DNA of 64,000 nucleotides from JAEUNJ01 sp052035955. GTDB taxonomy: Bacteria; Pseudomonadota; Gammaproteobacteria; Burkholderiales; Rhodocyclaceae. A model generated the notes under the pieces. That model was not told where the DNA came from. It did not search any database and saw nothing but the letters and a program-made list of their open reading frames with translations. The translations under genes and the position numbers were made by a program. Shown piece by piece: positions 52,560 to 60,545 of the stretch. The stretch lies in NCBI GenBank assembly GCA_052035955.1, contig JBPOHD010000005.1, forward strand, positions 36,431 to 100,430, read 5' to 3'. Positions within the stretch are counted from its first letter, which is position 1, and each line of letters begins with the position of its first letter.

Positions 52560-53279
52560 TCACGATTCCCTAACGCGCACGGAGAGGTGACTGGTTTGGG
52601 AACCTTCAACGGAAGGAGCGGATTTCACTTCGAGATACGGCTGCGCCTTCACCAATTCCCCCAGCTTCCTGAATCCAAAGTTGCGAGAGTCGAACGACGG
52701 ATCGGCTTTCAGGACCAGACTGCCAACGACCGCCAGAAGCGCCCAACCATCGTCCTGGGCCGCAGCCGCGACAGCAGAGGTCAATAGGGGTTTCAGTGGG
52801 GCCTGGGACGGTACTTCCCCTGACGTGCCGGAAGCCGGCTTTCGAAGAATCTCCGTGAAAATGAACTTGTCGCAGGCCGCAACGAAAGGTTTGGACGTCT
52901 TCTTTTCGCCAAAACCGTAGACAGCCAATCCGGCCTCGCGGATTCTCGTGGCCAGGCGGGTGAAGTCGCTGTCCGACGAAACGAGGCAGAACCCGTCTGC
53001 CTTTCCTCCGTGCAGAAGGTCCATCGCATCGATGATCAGGGCAGAGTCGGTGGCGTTTTTTCCGGTTGTGTATCGGAACTGCTGGATCGGCTGGATCGCA
53101 TGCATATGCAGGACATCCTTCCAGCCGGCCAGGTTGGGTGTCGTCCAATCACCGTAGGCGCGCTTTGCCGTTGCGGTTCCATACCTGGGTACTTCGGCGA
53201 GCAGTTCAGCGATGACTGACGCCTGGGCGTTATCTGCGTCGACCAGGACGGCAAGATTTTCGTTGGACACGGATGGCAT
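52560..53279 (-). CDS. NYN-domain RNase-like protein with C-terminal LOTUS/OST-HTH domain
   Basis: 239 residues. The NYN/PIN-like domain (about 8-145) shows the acidic metal residues Asp14 and Asp16 (VLVDADNAQ), Asp78 (ATDSALIIDAMDLL) and Asp103/Asp105 (SSDSDFTRLA). A C-terminal OST-HTH/LOTUS-like domain (about 170-235, DGWALLAVVGSLVLKADPSFDSRNFGFRKLGEL) probably binds RNA. Such proteins are thought to be RNA-cleaving or RNA-binding enzymes with possible roles in RNA quality control or defence. The codon use and lower GC differ from neighbours, suggesting transfer. Confidence 0.85.
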   Translation of the reverse strand: MPSVSNENLAVLVDADNAQASVIAELLAEVPRYGTATAKRAYGDWTTPNLAGWKDVLHMHAIQPIQQFRYTTGKNATDSALIIDAMDLLHGGKADGFCLVSSDSDFTRLATRIREAGLAVYGFGEKKTSKPFVAACDKFIFTEILRKPASGTSGEVPSQAPLKPLLTSAVAAAAQDDGWALLAVVGSLVLKADPSFDSRNFGFRKLGELVKAQPYLEVKSAPSVEGSQTSHLSVRVRES

Positions 53280-53435
53280 GGCGTTCTTCGGAAGGTCTGG
53301 AATCGCCGATCTATCCGGCCGGTTGCGGGATCGAAAAGTTCCTCATGACAGGCGGTGACAATTCACTACTTGTGGCGCTGATCGTGAATATACCAAGAAA
53401 GACCCATATGGAATTTCGTACGGCGGCATCGGACC

Positions 53436-54659
53436 TCACGTCACCGCTGCCCGTTTCGCATACGCCGGGTCCTTCCACGCCCCGCCGGCCATGACCTCCG
53501 CCAGCCTTTCCACCGCCTCGCCCACTTCCGCATAGCGCAGGTAGAGCGGCGCGAAGCCGAAGCGCAGGATGTCCGGGGCGCGGAAGTCGGGGATGACGCC
53601 GCGGGCGATCAGGGCCTGGACGATGGCATGGCCCGCCGGGTGGCGCAGGGAGACCTGGCTGCCCCGCTGTTCCGGGTCCCGGGGCGTGGCGACCCCGAAG
53701 GCGCCGGGCAGGCGCTCCTCCACCAGGGCCATGAAGGCCTCCGTCATGGCGACGGATTTCCGTCGCAGGTCGGCGAGGTCCGCCTCCAGGGCCAGGTCCA
53801 CGCCCACCTCCAGGGCGGCGAGGCCGAGGATGGCCGGGGTGCCGCAGAGCTGGCGGCGGATGCCGGGGGCGGGGCGGTAGTCCGGGTCGAAGGCGAAGGG
53901 GGCGGCGTGGCCCATCCAGCCGGAAAGGGGCGGCGAGATGCGCTCCTGGTGGCGGGATGCCACGTAGAGGAAGGCCGGGGCGCCGGGGCCGCCGTTCAGG
54001 TACTTGTAGCCGCAGCCGACGGCGAGGTCGGCGCCGCAGGCATCCAGCTCGACCGGGAAGGCGCCGGCCGAATGGGCCAGGTCCCAGAGGGTCACGACGC
54101 CGGCCTCCCGGGCCCGGCGGCCGAGGTCCGCCATGTCGTGGCGGCGGCCGGTCCGGTAGTCCACCTGGGTCAGCATGAGCACGGCGACGCCGTCGTCGAT
54201 GCGCGCCGCCACCTCGTCGGGCGGCACGACGCGCAGGGTGGCGTGGCGGTGGCCGGCGACGCCCTGGGCGATGTAGAGGTCGGTGGGGAAGTTGCCGCTG
54301 TCGGAGAGGATCACCCGCCGGCCGGGGGCGAGGTCCAGGGCCGCGTGCAGCAGCTTGTGCAGGTTCACCGAGGTGGAGTCGGCGGCCACCACCTGGCCCG
54401 GGGCGGCGCCGACCAGGCGGCCGATCTTGTCGCCCACCCGCTGCGGCAGGTCCATCCAGCCGGCATCGTTCCAGGAGCGGATCAGGCCCTCGCCCCATTC
54501 ATGCCGCACCACCGCCGCCACCCGCGCCGCCGTGTCCTTCGGCAGGGCACCGAGGGAATTGCCGTCCAGGTAGATCACCCCCGGCGGCAGGTCGAAGCGC
54601 TCCCGGAAGGAAGCCAGGGGATCGATGGCATCGAGGTGGCGGAGCCGGTCGGGGGTCAT
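53436..54659 (-). CDS. kynU: Kynureninase
   Basis: 407 residues from ATG 54659; an upstream in-frame GTG at 54683 lies inside repeat copy D and is rejected. PLP-enzyme features are DGNSLGALPKD at the N-terminus, the Asp in TLWDLAHSAG, and the Schiff-base Lys in GCGYKYLNGGPGAPAF. It cleaves kynurenine (or 3-hydroxykynurenine) to anthranilate (or 3-hydroxyanthranilate) and alanine. It is the last gene of kynA-kynB-kynU, separated from kynB by 138 bases that contain the repeat element. Confidence 0.96.
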   Translation of the reverse strand: MTPDRLRHLDAIDPLASFRERFDLPPGVIYLDGNSLGALPKDTAARVAAVVRHEWGEGLIRSWNDAGWMDLPQRVGDKIGRLVGAAPGQVVAADSTSVNLHKLLHAALDLAPGRRVILSDSGNFPTDLYIAQGVAGHRHATLRVVPPDEVAARIDDGVAVLMLTQVDYRTGRRHDMADLGRRAREAGVVTLWDLAHSAGAFPVELDACGADLAVGCGYKYLNGGPGAPAFLYVASRHQERISPPLSGWMGHAAPFAFDPDYRPAPGIRRQLCGTPAILGLAALEVGVDLALEADLADLRRKSVAMTEAFMALVEERLPGAFGVATPRDPEQRGSQVSLRHPAGHAIVQALIARGVIPDFRAPDILRFGFAPLYLRYAEVGEAVERLAEVMAGGAWKDPAYAKRAAVT

Positions 54660-54679
54660 GGGAAATCCAGGTTCATTCG

Positions 54680-54778
54680 CCACGGAGGACGCAGGGATCC
54701 GGGAGGAAACGACAACGGAAGCATTCTCCCGGCGATTCCTGCCCGTGGTTCTCCGCGTCCTCTGCGTCCTCTGTGGTG
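54680..54778. repeat. Inverted-repeat element, copy D
   Basis: The left arm (54680-54708, CCACGGAGGACGCAGGG) and right arm (54749-54778, ending CGTCCTCTGTGGTG) flank only 40 bases, so this is the shortest copy. It lies between kynB and kynU, 21 bases before the kynU start on the minus strand. Confidence 0.85.
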
Positions 54779-54797
54779 AGCTTGTCTTTCCCCACCC

Positions 54798-55427
54798 TTA
54801 CAACTCCCGCAGCACCGCCCGCACCGGCGAGGCGTCCAGGTTGGCGAGCCGGAGCGGCAGGGCGATCAGTTCGTAGTCGCCGGGCGGCACCGCGTCCAGC
54901 ACCAGGCCCTCAAGGATGGCCAGGCCGTGGCGGTGGGCGGCCATGTGGGCGTCCAGGGTCTTGGACTGCTCCGGGTCGAGGGAGGGCGTGTCCAGTCCGA
55001 CGAGGATGCAGCCATGACGGGCCAGGGCCTCGACGGCCGCCGCCGCGATGACCGGAAAATCCGGGTCCCAGCGGCCGGCCGGCGCCTGCTCGCAGGTGCG
55101 CAGCAGCACCCGCGGCGGACAGGTCGGGTCCTCCAGGGCGGCCGCCAGGTGGCGCGTTTCCACGAGCTTCACGCCGCGCACGTCCACCACCCGGGCCGGG
55201 CCCAGGTAGGGGGCCAGGTCCACGGCGCCGACCGGCAGGCCGTCCGCCGCGAAATGGAAGGGCGCATCGACGTGGGCCCCCGTGTGGGTGGAGAGGGTGA
55301 TGGACGAGACGTTCACCGGGCAGCCGGGGCCGATGGCCCAGGTGCGCTCCTCGGCATAGGCCGTGTCCCCCGGCCAGACGGGAATGCCGGGGGCCAGCGG
55401 CGGCGAGAGGTCCCAGAGGCGCTTCAC
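54798..55427 (-). CDS. kynB: Kynurenine formamidase
   Basis: 209 residues from GTG 55427, overlapping the kynA stop. It belongs to the cyclase/KynB family: the metal motif HTGAHVDAPFHF is near residue 50, and the C-terminal GLDTPSLDPEQSKTLDAHMAAHRHGLAILEGLV is typical of KynB. It hydrolyses N-formylkynurenine to kynurenine and formate, the second step of tryptophan breakdown. Coupling to kynA and placement before kynU define the pathway unambiguously. Confidence 0.95.
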   Translation of the reverse strand: MKRLWDLSPPLAPGIPVWPGDTAYAEERTWAIGPGCPVNVSSITLSTHTGAHVDAPFHFAADGLPVGAVDLAPYLGPARVVDVRGVKLVETRHLAAALEDPTCPPRVLLRTCEQAPAGRWDPDFPVIAAAAVEALARHGCILVGLDTPSLDPEQSKTLDAHMAAHRHGLAILEGLVLDAVPPGDYELIALPLRLANLDASPVRAVLREL

Positions 55428-56260
55428 AGGCCGGTCCGCAGGTCCAGCAGTTCCGGGAACAGGGGCCGGCCGACGGCCTGCTTGAGGTAGGCGACGCCGG
55501 CCGTGCCGCCGGTGCCCGCCTTGTGGCCGATGATGCGCTGGACCACCGCCATGTGGCGGTAGCGCCAGAGCTGGAACCAGTCCTCGATGTCCACCAGCTT
55601 CTCGGCCAGTTCGTAGAGGTCCCAGTGGTGCTCGGTGTCCCGGTACACCGCCGTCCAGGCGGCGCGCACCGAATCGTTGGCGGCGTAGGGCCGGCTCCAG
55701 TCGCGCTCCAGGTGGGCGGCGTCGATGGGCAGGCCGCGGCGGGCCAGCAGGCGGATGACCTCGTCGTAGATCGAGGGGGTCCGCAGGTCCGCCTCCAGGG
55801 GGGCGAAGATCTCCGGCCGGTGGCGGTGGGGCTCCAGCATGCGGGCGTCCTTGCCGCCGAGCAGGTACTCGATGCTGCGGTACTGCCAGGACTGGAAGCC
55901 CGAGGAATGGCCCAGGGCCTCGCGGAAGGCCAGGTAATCGGCCGGGGTCATGGTCGACAGCACGTCCCACAGCCCGATCATCTGCCAGAGTACGCCGCGC
56001 ACCCGGGAGAGCATCTTCAGGCCCTCGGCCGGGTGTTCGGTGCGGATGCGCTCGCGGGCCGCCCGCAGTTCGTGGATGATGAGCTTCATCCAGAGCTCGG
56101 AGACGTGGTGCACGCAGACGAAGAGCATTTCGTCGTGGGCCCCGGTCAGGGGCTGCTGGCAGGCCAGCAGGCCGTCGAGCTTCAGGTAGTCGCCGTAGCT
56201 CATGGCGGCGGAGAAATCCAGCCGCGCCCCGCCGATGTCGGTGTAGGTCCTGTCGCCCAT
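55424..56260 (-). CDS. kynA: Tryptophan 2,3-dioxygenase
   Basis: 278 residues, the usual bacterial TDO length. Motifs are YGDYLKLDGLLACQQPLTGAHDEMLFVCVHHVSELWMKLIIHEL near the N-terminus and RVFREGEA-like GFQSWQYRSIEYLLGGKDARML; the heme-ligand His is in the IIGHKAGTGGTAG region. It oxidises L-tryptophan to N-formylkynurenine. It is the promoter-proximal gene of kynA-kynB-kynU. The 132 bases upstream show no clear promoter or operator to my eye. Confidence 0.96.
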   Translation of the reverse strand: MGDRTYTDIGGARLDFSAAMSYGDYLKLDGLLACQQPLTGAHDEMLFVCVHHVSELWMKLIIHELRAARERIRTEHPAEGLKMLSRVRGVLWQMIGLWDVLSTMTPADYLAFREALGHSSGFQSWQYRSIEYLLGGKDARMLEPHRHRPEIFAPLEADLRTPSIYDEVIRLLARRGLPIDAAHLERDWSRPYAANDSVRAAWTAVYRDTEHHWDLYELAEKLVDIEDWFQLWRYRHMAVVQRIIGHKAGTGGTAGVAYLKQAVGRPLFPELLDLRTGL

Positions 56261-56392
56261 GGCCTCCTCCTCGCCGCCGTTTCCCGGCGACGATACGCGC
56301 CGCCGGGGCGTGCCGCAAGCCGGGGCGAGGGCCGCCTGTCGCGGCGGGCCGCCAGCCGTCGCCGCTTCCTGCGGGCGGCGCCGGGCCGCCGG

Positions 56393-57067
56393 TCAGAAGC
56401 TGGCGCCGAGGGCCTCGCAGAGGAATTTCATCAGGGGCACGGCGGCGGCATAGCGTTTCGCCGCCAGCTTCGGCAGTCCGGGGGAGATGACCTCGTCGTA
56501 GGAGAGGTTGGCCAGGGCGACGAAGTCCTTGCGCTTCAGGTCCTCGATGGCCGGGTGGTCGGCCGCATGGCCGCGGGGGGGACGGGACAGGGCGTCGCCC
56601 CAGAGGGCCCAGTCCTTCGCGAACTTGCGGTCGTCGCGGGCGGCGAACCAGTGTTCCGGCCTGGCCGCCACCAGGTTGCGGATCTTCGCCAGGTCGTCGG
56701 GTTCCGGGTGCCAGCAACCGGCGCCGAGGAAGCAGCCGTCGCCCGCCACGTGCAGGTAGAAGCCGGGGGCGTGCACGTCCTTGCCCAGGTCGTGGCGGAA
56801 CTGGATGCCGACGTTGGTCTTGTAGGGCGTCTTGTCCCGGGAGAAGCGGGTGTCCCGGTGGATGCGCATCAGGGAGCCGCCCACCTTGCGCGGCTCGGCC
56901 CGGAAGCGGGGGGCGAACTTGCCCAGCAGCGGGTCCATGGCGGCGATGAAGGCCAGGGCGGGTTCCCGCACCTCGGCCTCGTAGCGCGCCTTGTGGGCCT
57001 CGAACCAGGCCCGGTCGTTGTTGGCGGTGAGGTCGTCGAGGAAGCGGAAGGTGGCTTCGGAGAACAT
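56393..57067 (-). CDS. DUF2461-family protein
   Basis: 224 residues. The family pattern is clear: FRFLDDLTANNDRAWFEAHKARYE at the N-terminus, RIHRDTRFSRDKTPYKTNVGIQFRH in the middle, and GAGCWHPEPDDLAKIRNLVA. DUF2461 proteins are widespread and uncharacterised; there is no signal peptide, so the protein is cytoplasmic. It lies on the same strand as kynA but 132 bases downstream of that gene's start region, so it is not part of the kyn operon. Confidence 0.9.
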   Translation of the reverse strand: MFSEATFRFLDDLTANNDRAWFEAHKARYEAEVREPALAFIAAMDPLLGKFAPRFRAEPRKVGGSLMRIHRDTRFSRDKTPYKTNVGIQFRHDLGKDVHAPGFYLHVAGDGCFLGAGCWHPEPDDLAKIRNLVAARPEHWFAARDDRKFAKDWALWGDALSRPPRGHAADHPAIEDLKRKDFVALANLSYDEVISPGLPKLAAKRYAAAVPLMKFLCEALGASF

Positions 57068-57122
57068 GGCGGCTCCTTTCTCGGGGGGCGGTCTCGGATT
57101 TCCCGGCAGACGGGACGGGGGG

Positions 57123-57365
57123 TCAGGCGGCGGTCCGCATTTCCAGGTCGGCCAGCCAGGCCAGGGCTTGCGCCCGGTCGTCGCCGCACATCTCGCGGGA
57201 CGGCTGCAGGCCGCTGCAGCAGGCCGGCCGCTCCGGCCGACCGAAGAGGGTGCAGCGCAGGCCGGCGTCCAGGTGTCGGCAGGCGAGGCCGGCCGGCTTG
57301 TCCAGGCTGCTGATCGACGGGGCGATGCAGCAGGCGGCGCAGCCGGGACGGCAGGCGAGGCTCAC
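57123..57365 (-). CDS. YkgJ-family Cys-cluster protein
   Basis: 80 residues from GTG 57365. The YkgJ motif is CRPGCAACCIAP near the start, with further Cys in LACRHLDAGLRCTLFGRPERPACC. The clustered Cys probably bind Zn or an Fe-S centre. The function of the family is unknown. Its start overlaps the stop of the 43-codon gene before it (GTGA). Confidence 0.88.
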   Translation of the reverse strand: MSLACRPGCAACCIAPSISSLDKPAGLACRHLDAGLRCTLFGRPERPACCSGLQPSREMCGDDRAQALAWLADLEMRTAA

Positions 57366-57493
57366 CGGCCCAGGCTCCGGAAGACGGGTTTCAGCATGTC
57401 CAGGAAGTCGTCTATGGAGTCGATTACCGCCAGGTCGAGGGCGAGCCCCTCCGGCCCGCTGAAGCGGTAGTCGAAGCGTCGCGCGTCTTCCAT
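57362..57493 (-). CDS. 43-residue hypothetical protein, coupled to ykgJ
   Basis: A short frame from ATG 57493, beginning 11 bases after the PEBP-gene stop and overlapping the ykgJ start by four bases. The peptide (EDARRFDYRFSGPEGLALDL, then IDSIDDFLDMLKPVFRSLG) is acidic and amphipathic, with codon bias like its neighbours. It has no strong ribosome-binding site. The tight packing suggests a real small gene, but the family is unknown. Confidence 0.45.
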   Translation of the reverse strand: MEDARRFDYRFSGPEGLALDLAVIDSIDDFLDMLKPVFRSLGR

Positions 57494-57503
57494 GGGGCGC
57501 CGG

Positions 57504-58097
57504 TCAGGGCTTCCTGCGTTCGTACTTTGCCGTGAAGCTGGCCCTGCCGATGCGGTTGGCATTGACCATGTAGCCGACCAGGGCGGCGCTGGCGTCCTCG
57601 GGCAGGTCCAGCTTGTCGGTCTTCAGGGCGTGCAGGGTGAAGACGTAGCGGTGCGGACCGTGGCCGACGGGCGGGCAGGGGCCGCCCCAGCCGGGCTTGC
57701 CGAAATCGGTGCGGCTCTGCATGGCACCCTTGGGCGCCTTGCCGGCGGCGGGATCGCCCGCCCCCTGGGGCAGTTCCTTCGCGTCGGCCGGGATGTTGAA
57801 CATGACCCAATGCCACCAGCCGCTGCCGGTGGGGGCGTCCGGGTCGTACACCATCAGGGCGAAGCTCTTCGTGTCCTTGGGGGCGCCGCTCCAGGCCAGG
57901 GCCGGGGAGACGTTCCCGCCCTCGCAGCCGAAGCCCTTGAACACGTGCTTGTCGGCGATCGGCGCCTTCGGACCGACGTCCGGGCTGCCCAGGGTGAAGC
58001 CGCCGGCCTGGGCGGCGGGGGCGGCGACGGTGGCGAGGGCAGCGGAAGCGGCGAGCGCGGCCAGGTGCGGAAGCGGGTGCCGGCGGGCGTATGCCAT
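57504..58097 (-). CDS. Exported YbhB/YbcL-type PEBP-family protein
   Basis: 197 residues. A signal peptide (about 1-31, ending APAAQA) precedes the phosphatidylethanolamine-binding-protein fold. Motifs are GCEGGNVSPALAWSGAPKDTKSFALMVYDPDAPTGSGWWHW (the ligand-site DPDAP and HW) and GGPCPPVGHGPHRYVFTLHAL. Bacterial YbhB proteins of this type are periplasmic or cytoplasmic with unknown ligands, possibly phosphate-type groups. It is transcribed away from a perfect 21-bp inverted repeat lying 55 bases upstream. Confidence 0.92.
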   Translation of the reverse strand: MAYARRHPLPHLAALAASAALATVAAPAAQAGGFTLGSPDVGPKAPIADKHVFKGFGCEGGNVSPALAWSGAPKDTKSFALMVYDPDAPTGSGWWHWVMFNIPADAKELPQGAGDPAAGKAPKGAMQSRTDFGKPGWGGPCPPVGHGPHRYVFTLHALKTDKLDLPEDASAALVGYMVNANRIGRASFTAKYERRKP

Positions 58098-58151
58098 GGG
58101 GTTTCTCCTCGGGGGTGGGGGAGGCCCGATTGTATGCCGGCCTGGGCGCCG

Positions 58152-58204
58152 CTAGGGTCTGTTCTCATTCAGTCGGCGCATGCCTGAATGAGAACAGACC
58201 CTAG
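58152..58204. repeat. Perfect 21-bp inverted repeat, MITE-like
   Basis: Arms CTAGGGTCTGTTCTCATTCA(G) at 58152-58172 and its exact reverse complement at 58184-58204 surround an 11-base loop. Read as an element starting GGGTCTG and ending CAGACCC, it is flanked by TA on both sides, like a TA target duplication. The right arm contains the stop codon of the heptosyltransferase gene. It could be a tiny mobile element or act as a terminator, but lacks a U-tract. Confidence 0.8.
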
Positions 58205-59235
58205 GGCGGGGCGATGGCGGCCCAGGCGGCCAGCACCTCCTCGACGCCCAGGTCGGCCACGTTGCGGCCGGCCGGCTGGAGGACCCGGTGGGGGACGCCC
58301 CAGGGGTGCCAGCGCACGGCGTCCGACTGCCCGAACAGGCAGGCGATGGGCTTGCCCAGGCCGGCCGCCAGGTGCATGGCGCCGCCGTCGCTGCAGACCA
58401 CCGAGTCGCAGAGGTCCAGGCCGGCGATCAGTTCGCGCAGGGCGATGGTGGGCATGGGGAAGGCCGGCAGCCCGGCCGGCAGCGCCGCCAGCAGGGCGGC
58501 GGCCTTGCCGTCGTCGCCCGGGTGGCGCGGGTCGTCCTCCGGTCCCGGGGCCCAGAAGAGGACGATGCCGGTGTCCGGCCGGGCGGCGATGCGGGCGGCG
58601 AGGGCGGCGAAGGCCTCGGCGGGCCAGCGCTGGGAAGGCTTGCGGGCGCTGATGTGCAGGCCGACCAGGCGCCCCGGCGGGGCGGCGCCGAGCCGGGTGC
58701 GGGCGGCCGCCACGGCGGCCGGGGCGGCCTTCAGGACCAGGGGCGGCGGCTCCGGCACCGGCCCGAGGGGCGAGAGCAGGCGCAGGCTGTCCTCCACCTC
58801 GTGCAGCGGCGCCGGCGCGGCAGCCGGCACGGGCAGGTCCACGCGGCCGCGGCGGCGGCCGTCGGCGGTGAAGGCGGCGATGTGGCGGGCGCCGGCCTGG
58901 ACGGCCAGGCGGATGCCGTGCTCGCTGGCGCCGCCGGCGCCGTGGCCGCCGACGATGGCCAGGTCGAAGCGCTGCCGGCGCAGGGCCAGCAGCAGGCGCA
59001 GGCGGGCCCAGTGGCTGGCCAGTACGTTTTCGCCGTGCTTGGCCTTGGTGTAGGCATGGACGGCATCCAGGTCCGGGTTGCCCTCGAGCACCGGGGCGTT
59101 GTAGGAATTGACCAGGGCGGCCAGGGTGGCCTCGGGATAGCGGCGGCGCAGGGCGGCGATCATGGGCGTCGTGCACACCAGGTCGCCGATGTTGTCGCGG
59201 CGGACGACGAGGATGCGGCGCGGTTCCAGCGTCAT
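58201..59235 (-). CDS. Glycosyltransferase family 9 (heptosyltransferase-like)
   Basis: 344 residues from ATG 59235. N-terminal segment RILVVRRDNIGDLVCTTPMIAALRRRYP and C-terminal SVVCSDGGAMHLAAGLGKPIACLFGQSD (nucleotide-sugar site) are typical of GT9 heptosyltransferases such as WaaC/WaaF/WaaQ, which add heptose to LPS core. It overlaps the ligase gene by four bases. Its TAG stop is embedded in the inverted repeat at 58152-58204. The donor sugar and acceptor are not known. Confidence 0.9.
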   Translation of the reverse strand: MTLEPRRILVVRRDNIGDLVCTTPMIAALRRRYPEATLAALVNSYNAPVLEGNPDLDAVHAYTKAKHGENVLASHWARLRLLLALRRQRFDLAIVGGHGAGGASEHGIRLAVQAGARHIAAFTADGRRRGRVDLPVPAAAPAPLHEVEDSLRLLSPLGPVPEPPPLVLKAAPAAVAAARTRLGAAPPGRLVGLHISARKPSQRWPAEAFAALAARIAARPDTGIVLFWAPGPEDDPRHPGDDGKAAALLAALPAGLPAFPMPTIALRELIAGLDLCDSVVCSDGGAMHLAAGLGKPIACLFGQSDAVRWHPWGVPHRVLQPAGRNVADLGVEEVLAAWAAIAPP

Positions 59236-60545
59236 GGCGCCTCCCGGTCCCCGGCGGCGGCCAGCGCCAGCAGCAGACCGGCCAGGAACATGAACATCTG
59301 CAGCATGTGGTCCTTGTTGACGCTGTCCAGCAGCATGCGCAGGGCGAAGACGCCGACGAGCAGGCAGAGGGCCAGCCCGGCCCCGTCGCGGCGCCTGGCA
59401 TAGGCCCGCCAGCCGCGTATCGCCAGGAGGGCCAGGGCCGTCGCCCAGAGGGCCAGGGCCGGCAGGCCGCCGCCCACGCCCAGGTCGATCCAGCCGCTGT
59501 GGGCGTGGCCGGTGGGCACCGGCAGGCTCTGCCTCAGGGCATGGCCGAAGGCATTGCGGCCATAGCCCCAGCCGAGCGGGTACTCGCCGATCAGGCGCAG
59601 GCCGACGTGGATGTTGGCGATGCGCACGTAGGCGGACTTCTCCACCTCGGTGCCGTCCGGCAGGGTGGGCCAGGGCACGGTGGCGGTGTCGGTCCAGGTG
59701 CGGTGGCGATCGATGTCCCAGGCGATGGCGGCGGTGTCGGCAACCGTGCCCCAGCGCGGGTCGGACTGGTAGTGCAGGGCGGCGCCGCCGGCCAGCACGG
59801 CGAGGCCGGCCAGCGCCGCCACGGCGGTCTTCCGCCCGCCGCCGCGGCGGCGCCGCCCGGCGATCGCCAGGGCGCTTCCCGCCAGGGCCAGGAAGACGAT
59901 GCCGAGCAGGCCGTTGCGGGCGTCCGCCAGGGTGGTGCAGAGCAGGGCGACGGCGACGATGCCGGCAACCGCTGCGGGGGGCAGGCGCAGCATCGGCCGG
60001 CGCCCGCTGGCGCGCAGCACCAGGTCGGCCGCCACGAAGACCAGCAGCAGGTTGAGGACGACGCTCATCTCGAGCTTGCCGCCGGTCAGCGGCACGTTGA
60101 TGTTCCAGAGCCTGTCGTGCTTCACCCAGTACCAGACGGCGTGGCCGACCGCGATCGCCGCCTGCAGGGCGAAGACCAGGACGACGCCGGTCGCCGCCCG
60201 TCCGCCGCCGGGCCGGCCGTCCCGGTGGCCGAGGGCCAGGCCGACGAGCAGGGCCAGGAGCGCCGGCAGCCACTGGCCGCGCAGTTCGCCCAGGGCCCAG
60301 TCGGATTCCGGCGACAGCAGGAGCGCCTGCAGGACCAGCCAGACGGTCAGCGCCAGCAGGACCCCGAGGACGCCGCGGCAGTCGCCGAGCAGGCGGCGCC
60401 AGTCGCCGCGCGCCATGGCGCCGGCCAGCAGGGCGGCGGCACCGACCAGCAGCGCGTAGCGCAGGGCGATGGTCCGCGGCAGGGACCAGACGAAGAGCAG
60501 CAGCAGGCAGGCGGCGAAGCCGGCGCGGCCCAGCGTGGCGTTCAC
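59232..60545 (-). CDS. O-antigen ligase/polymerase-type membrane protein
   Basis: 437 residues from GTG 60545 with about ten to eleven hydrophobic helices and one large periplasmic loop (about 245-340) holding GEYPLGWGYGRNAFGHAL, the Wzy_C/WaaL-type motif. Such enzymes transfer O-antigen or polymer to lipid A core or polymerise repeat units in the inner membrane. It lies between two GT9 genes with overlapping codons, so the LPS-core context fits. The exact acceptor is unknown. Confidence 0.88.
   Translation of the reverse strand: MNATLGRAGFAACLLLLFVWSLPRTIALRYALLVGAAALLAGAMARGDWRRLLGDCRGVLGVLLALTVWLVLQALLLSPESDWALGELRGQWLPALLALLVGLALGHRDGRPGGGRAATGVVLVFALQAAIAVGHAVWYWVKHDRLWNINVPLTGGKLEMSVVLNLLLVFVAADLVLRASGRRPMLRLPPAAVAGIVAVALLCTTLADARNGLLGIVFLALAGSALAIAGRRRRGGGRKTAVAALAGLAVLAGGAALHYQSDPRWGTVADTAAIAWDIDRHRTWTDTATVPWPTLPDGTEVEKSAYVRIANIHVGLRLIGEYPLGWGYGRNAFGHALRQSLPVPTGHAHSGWIDLGVGGGLPALALWATALALLAIRGWRAYARRRDGAGLALCLLVGVFALRMLLDSVNKDHMLQMFMFLAGLLLALAAAGDREAP

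Noticed and set aside
54660..54683. Upstream GTG start for kynU at 54683
   Set aside because: It lies inside repeat copy D, and the added residues would be encoded by the repeat; ATG 54659 gives the normal N-terminus.
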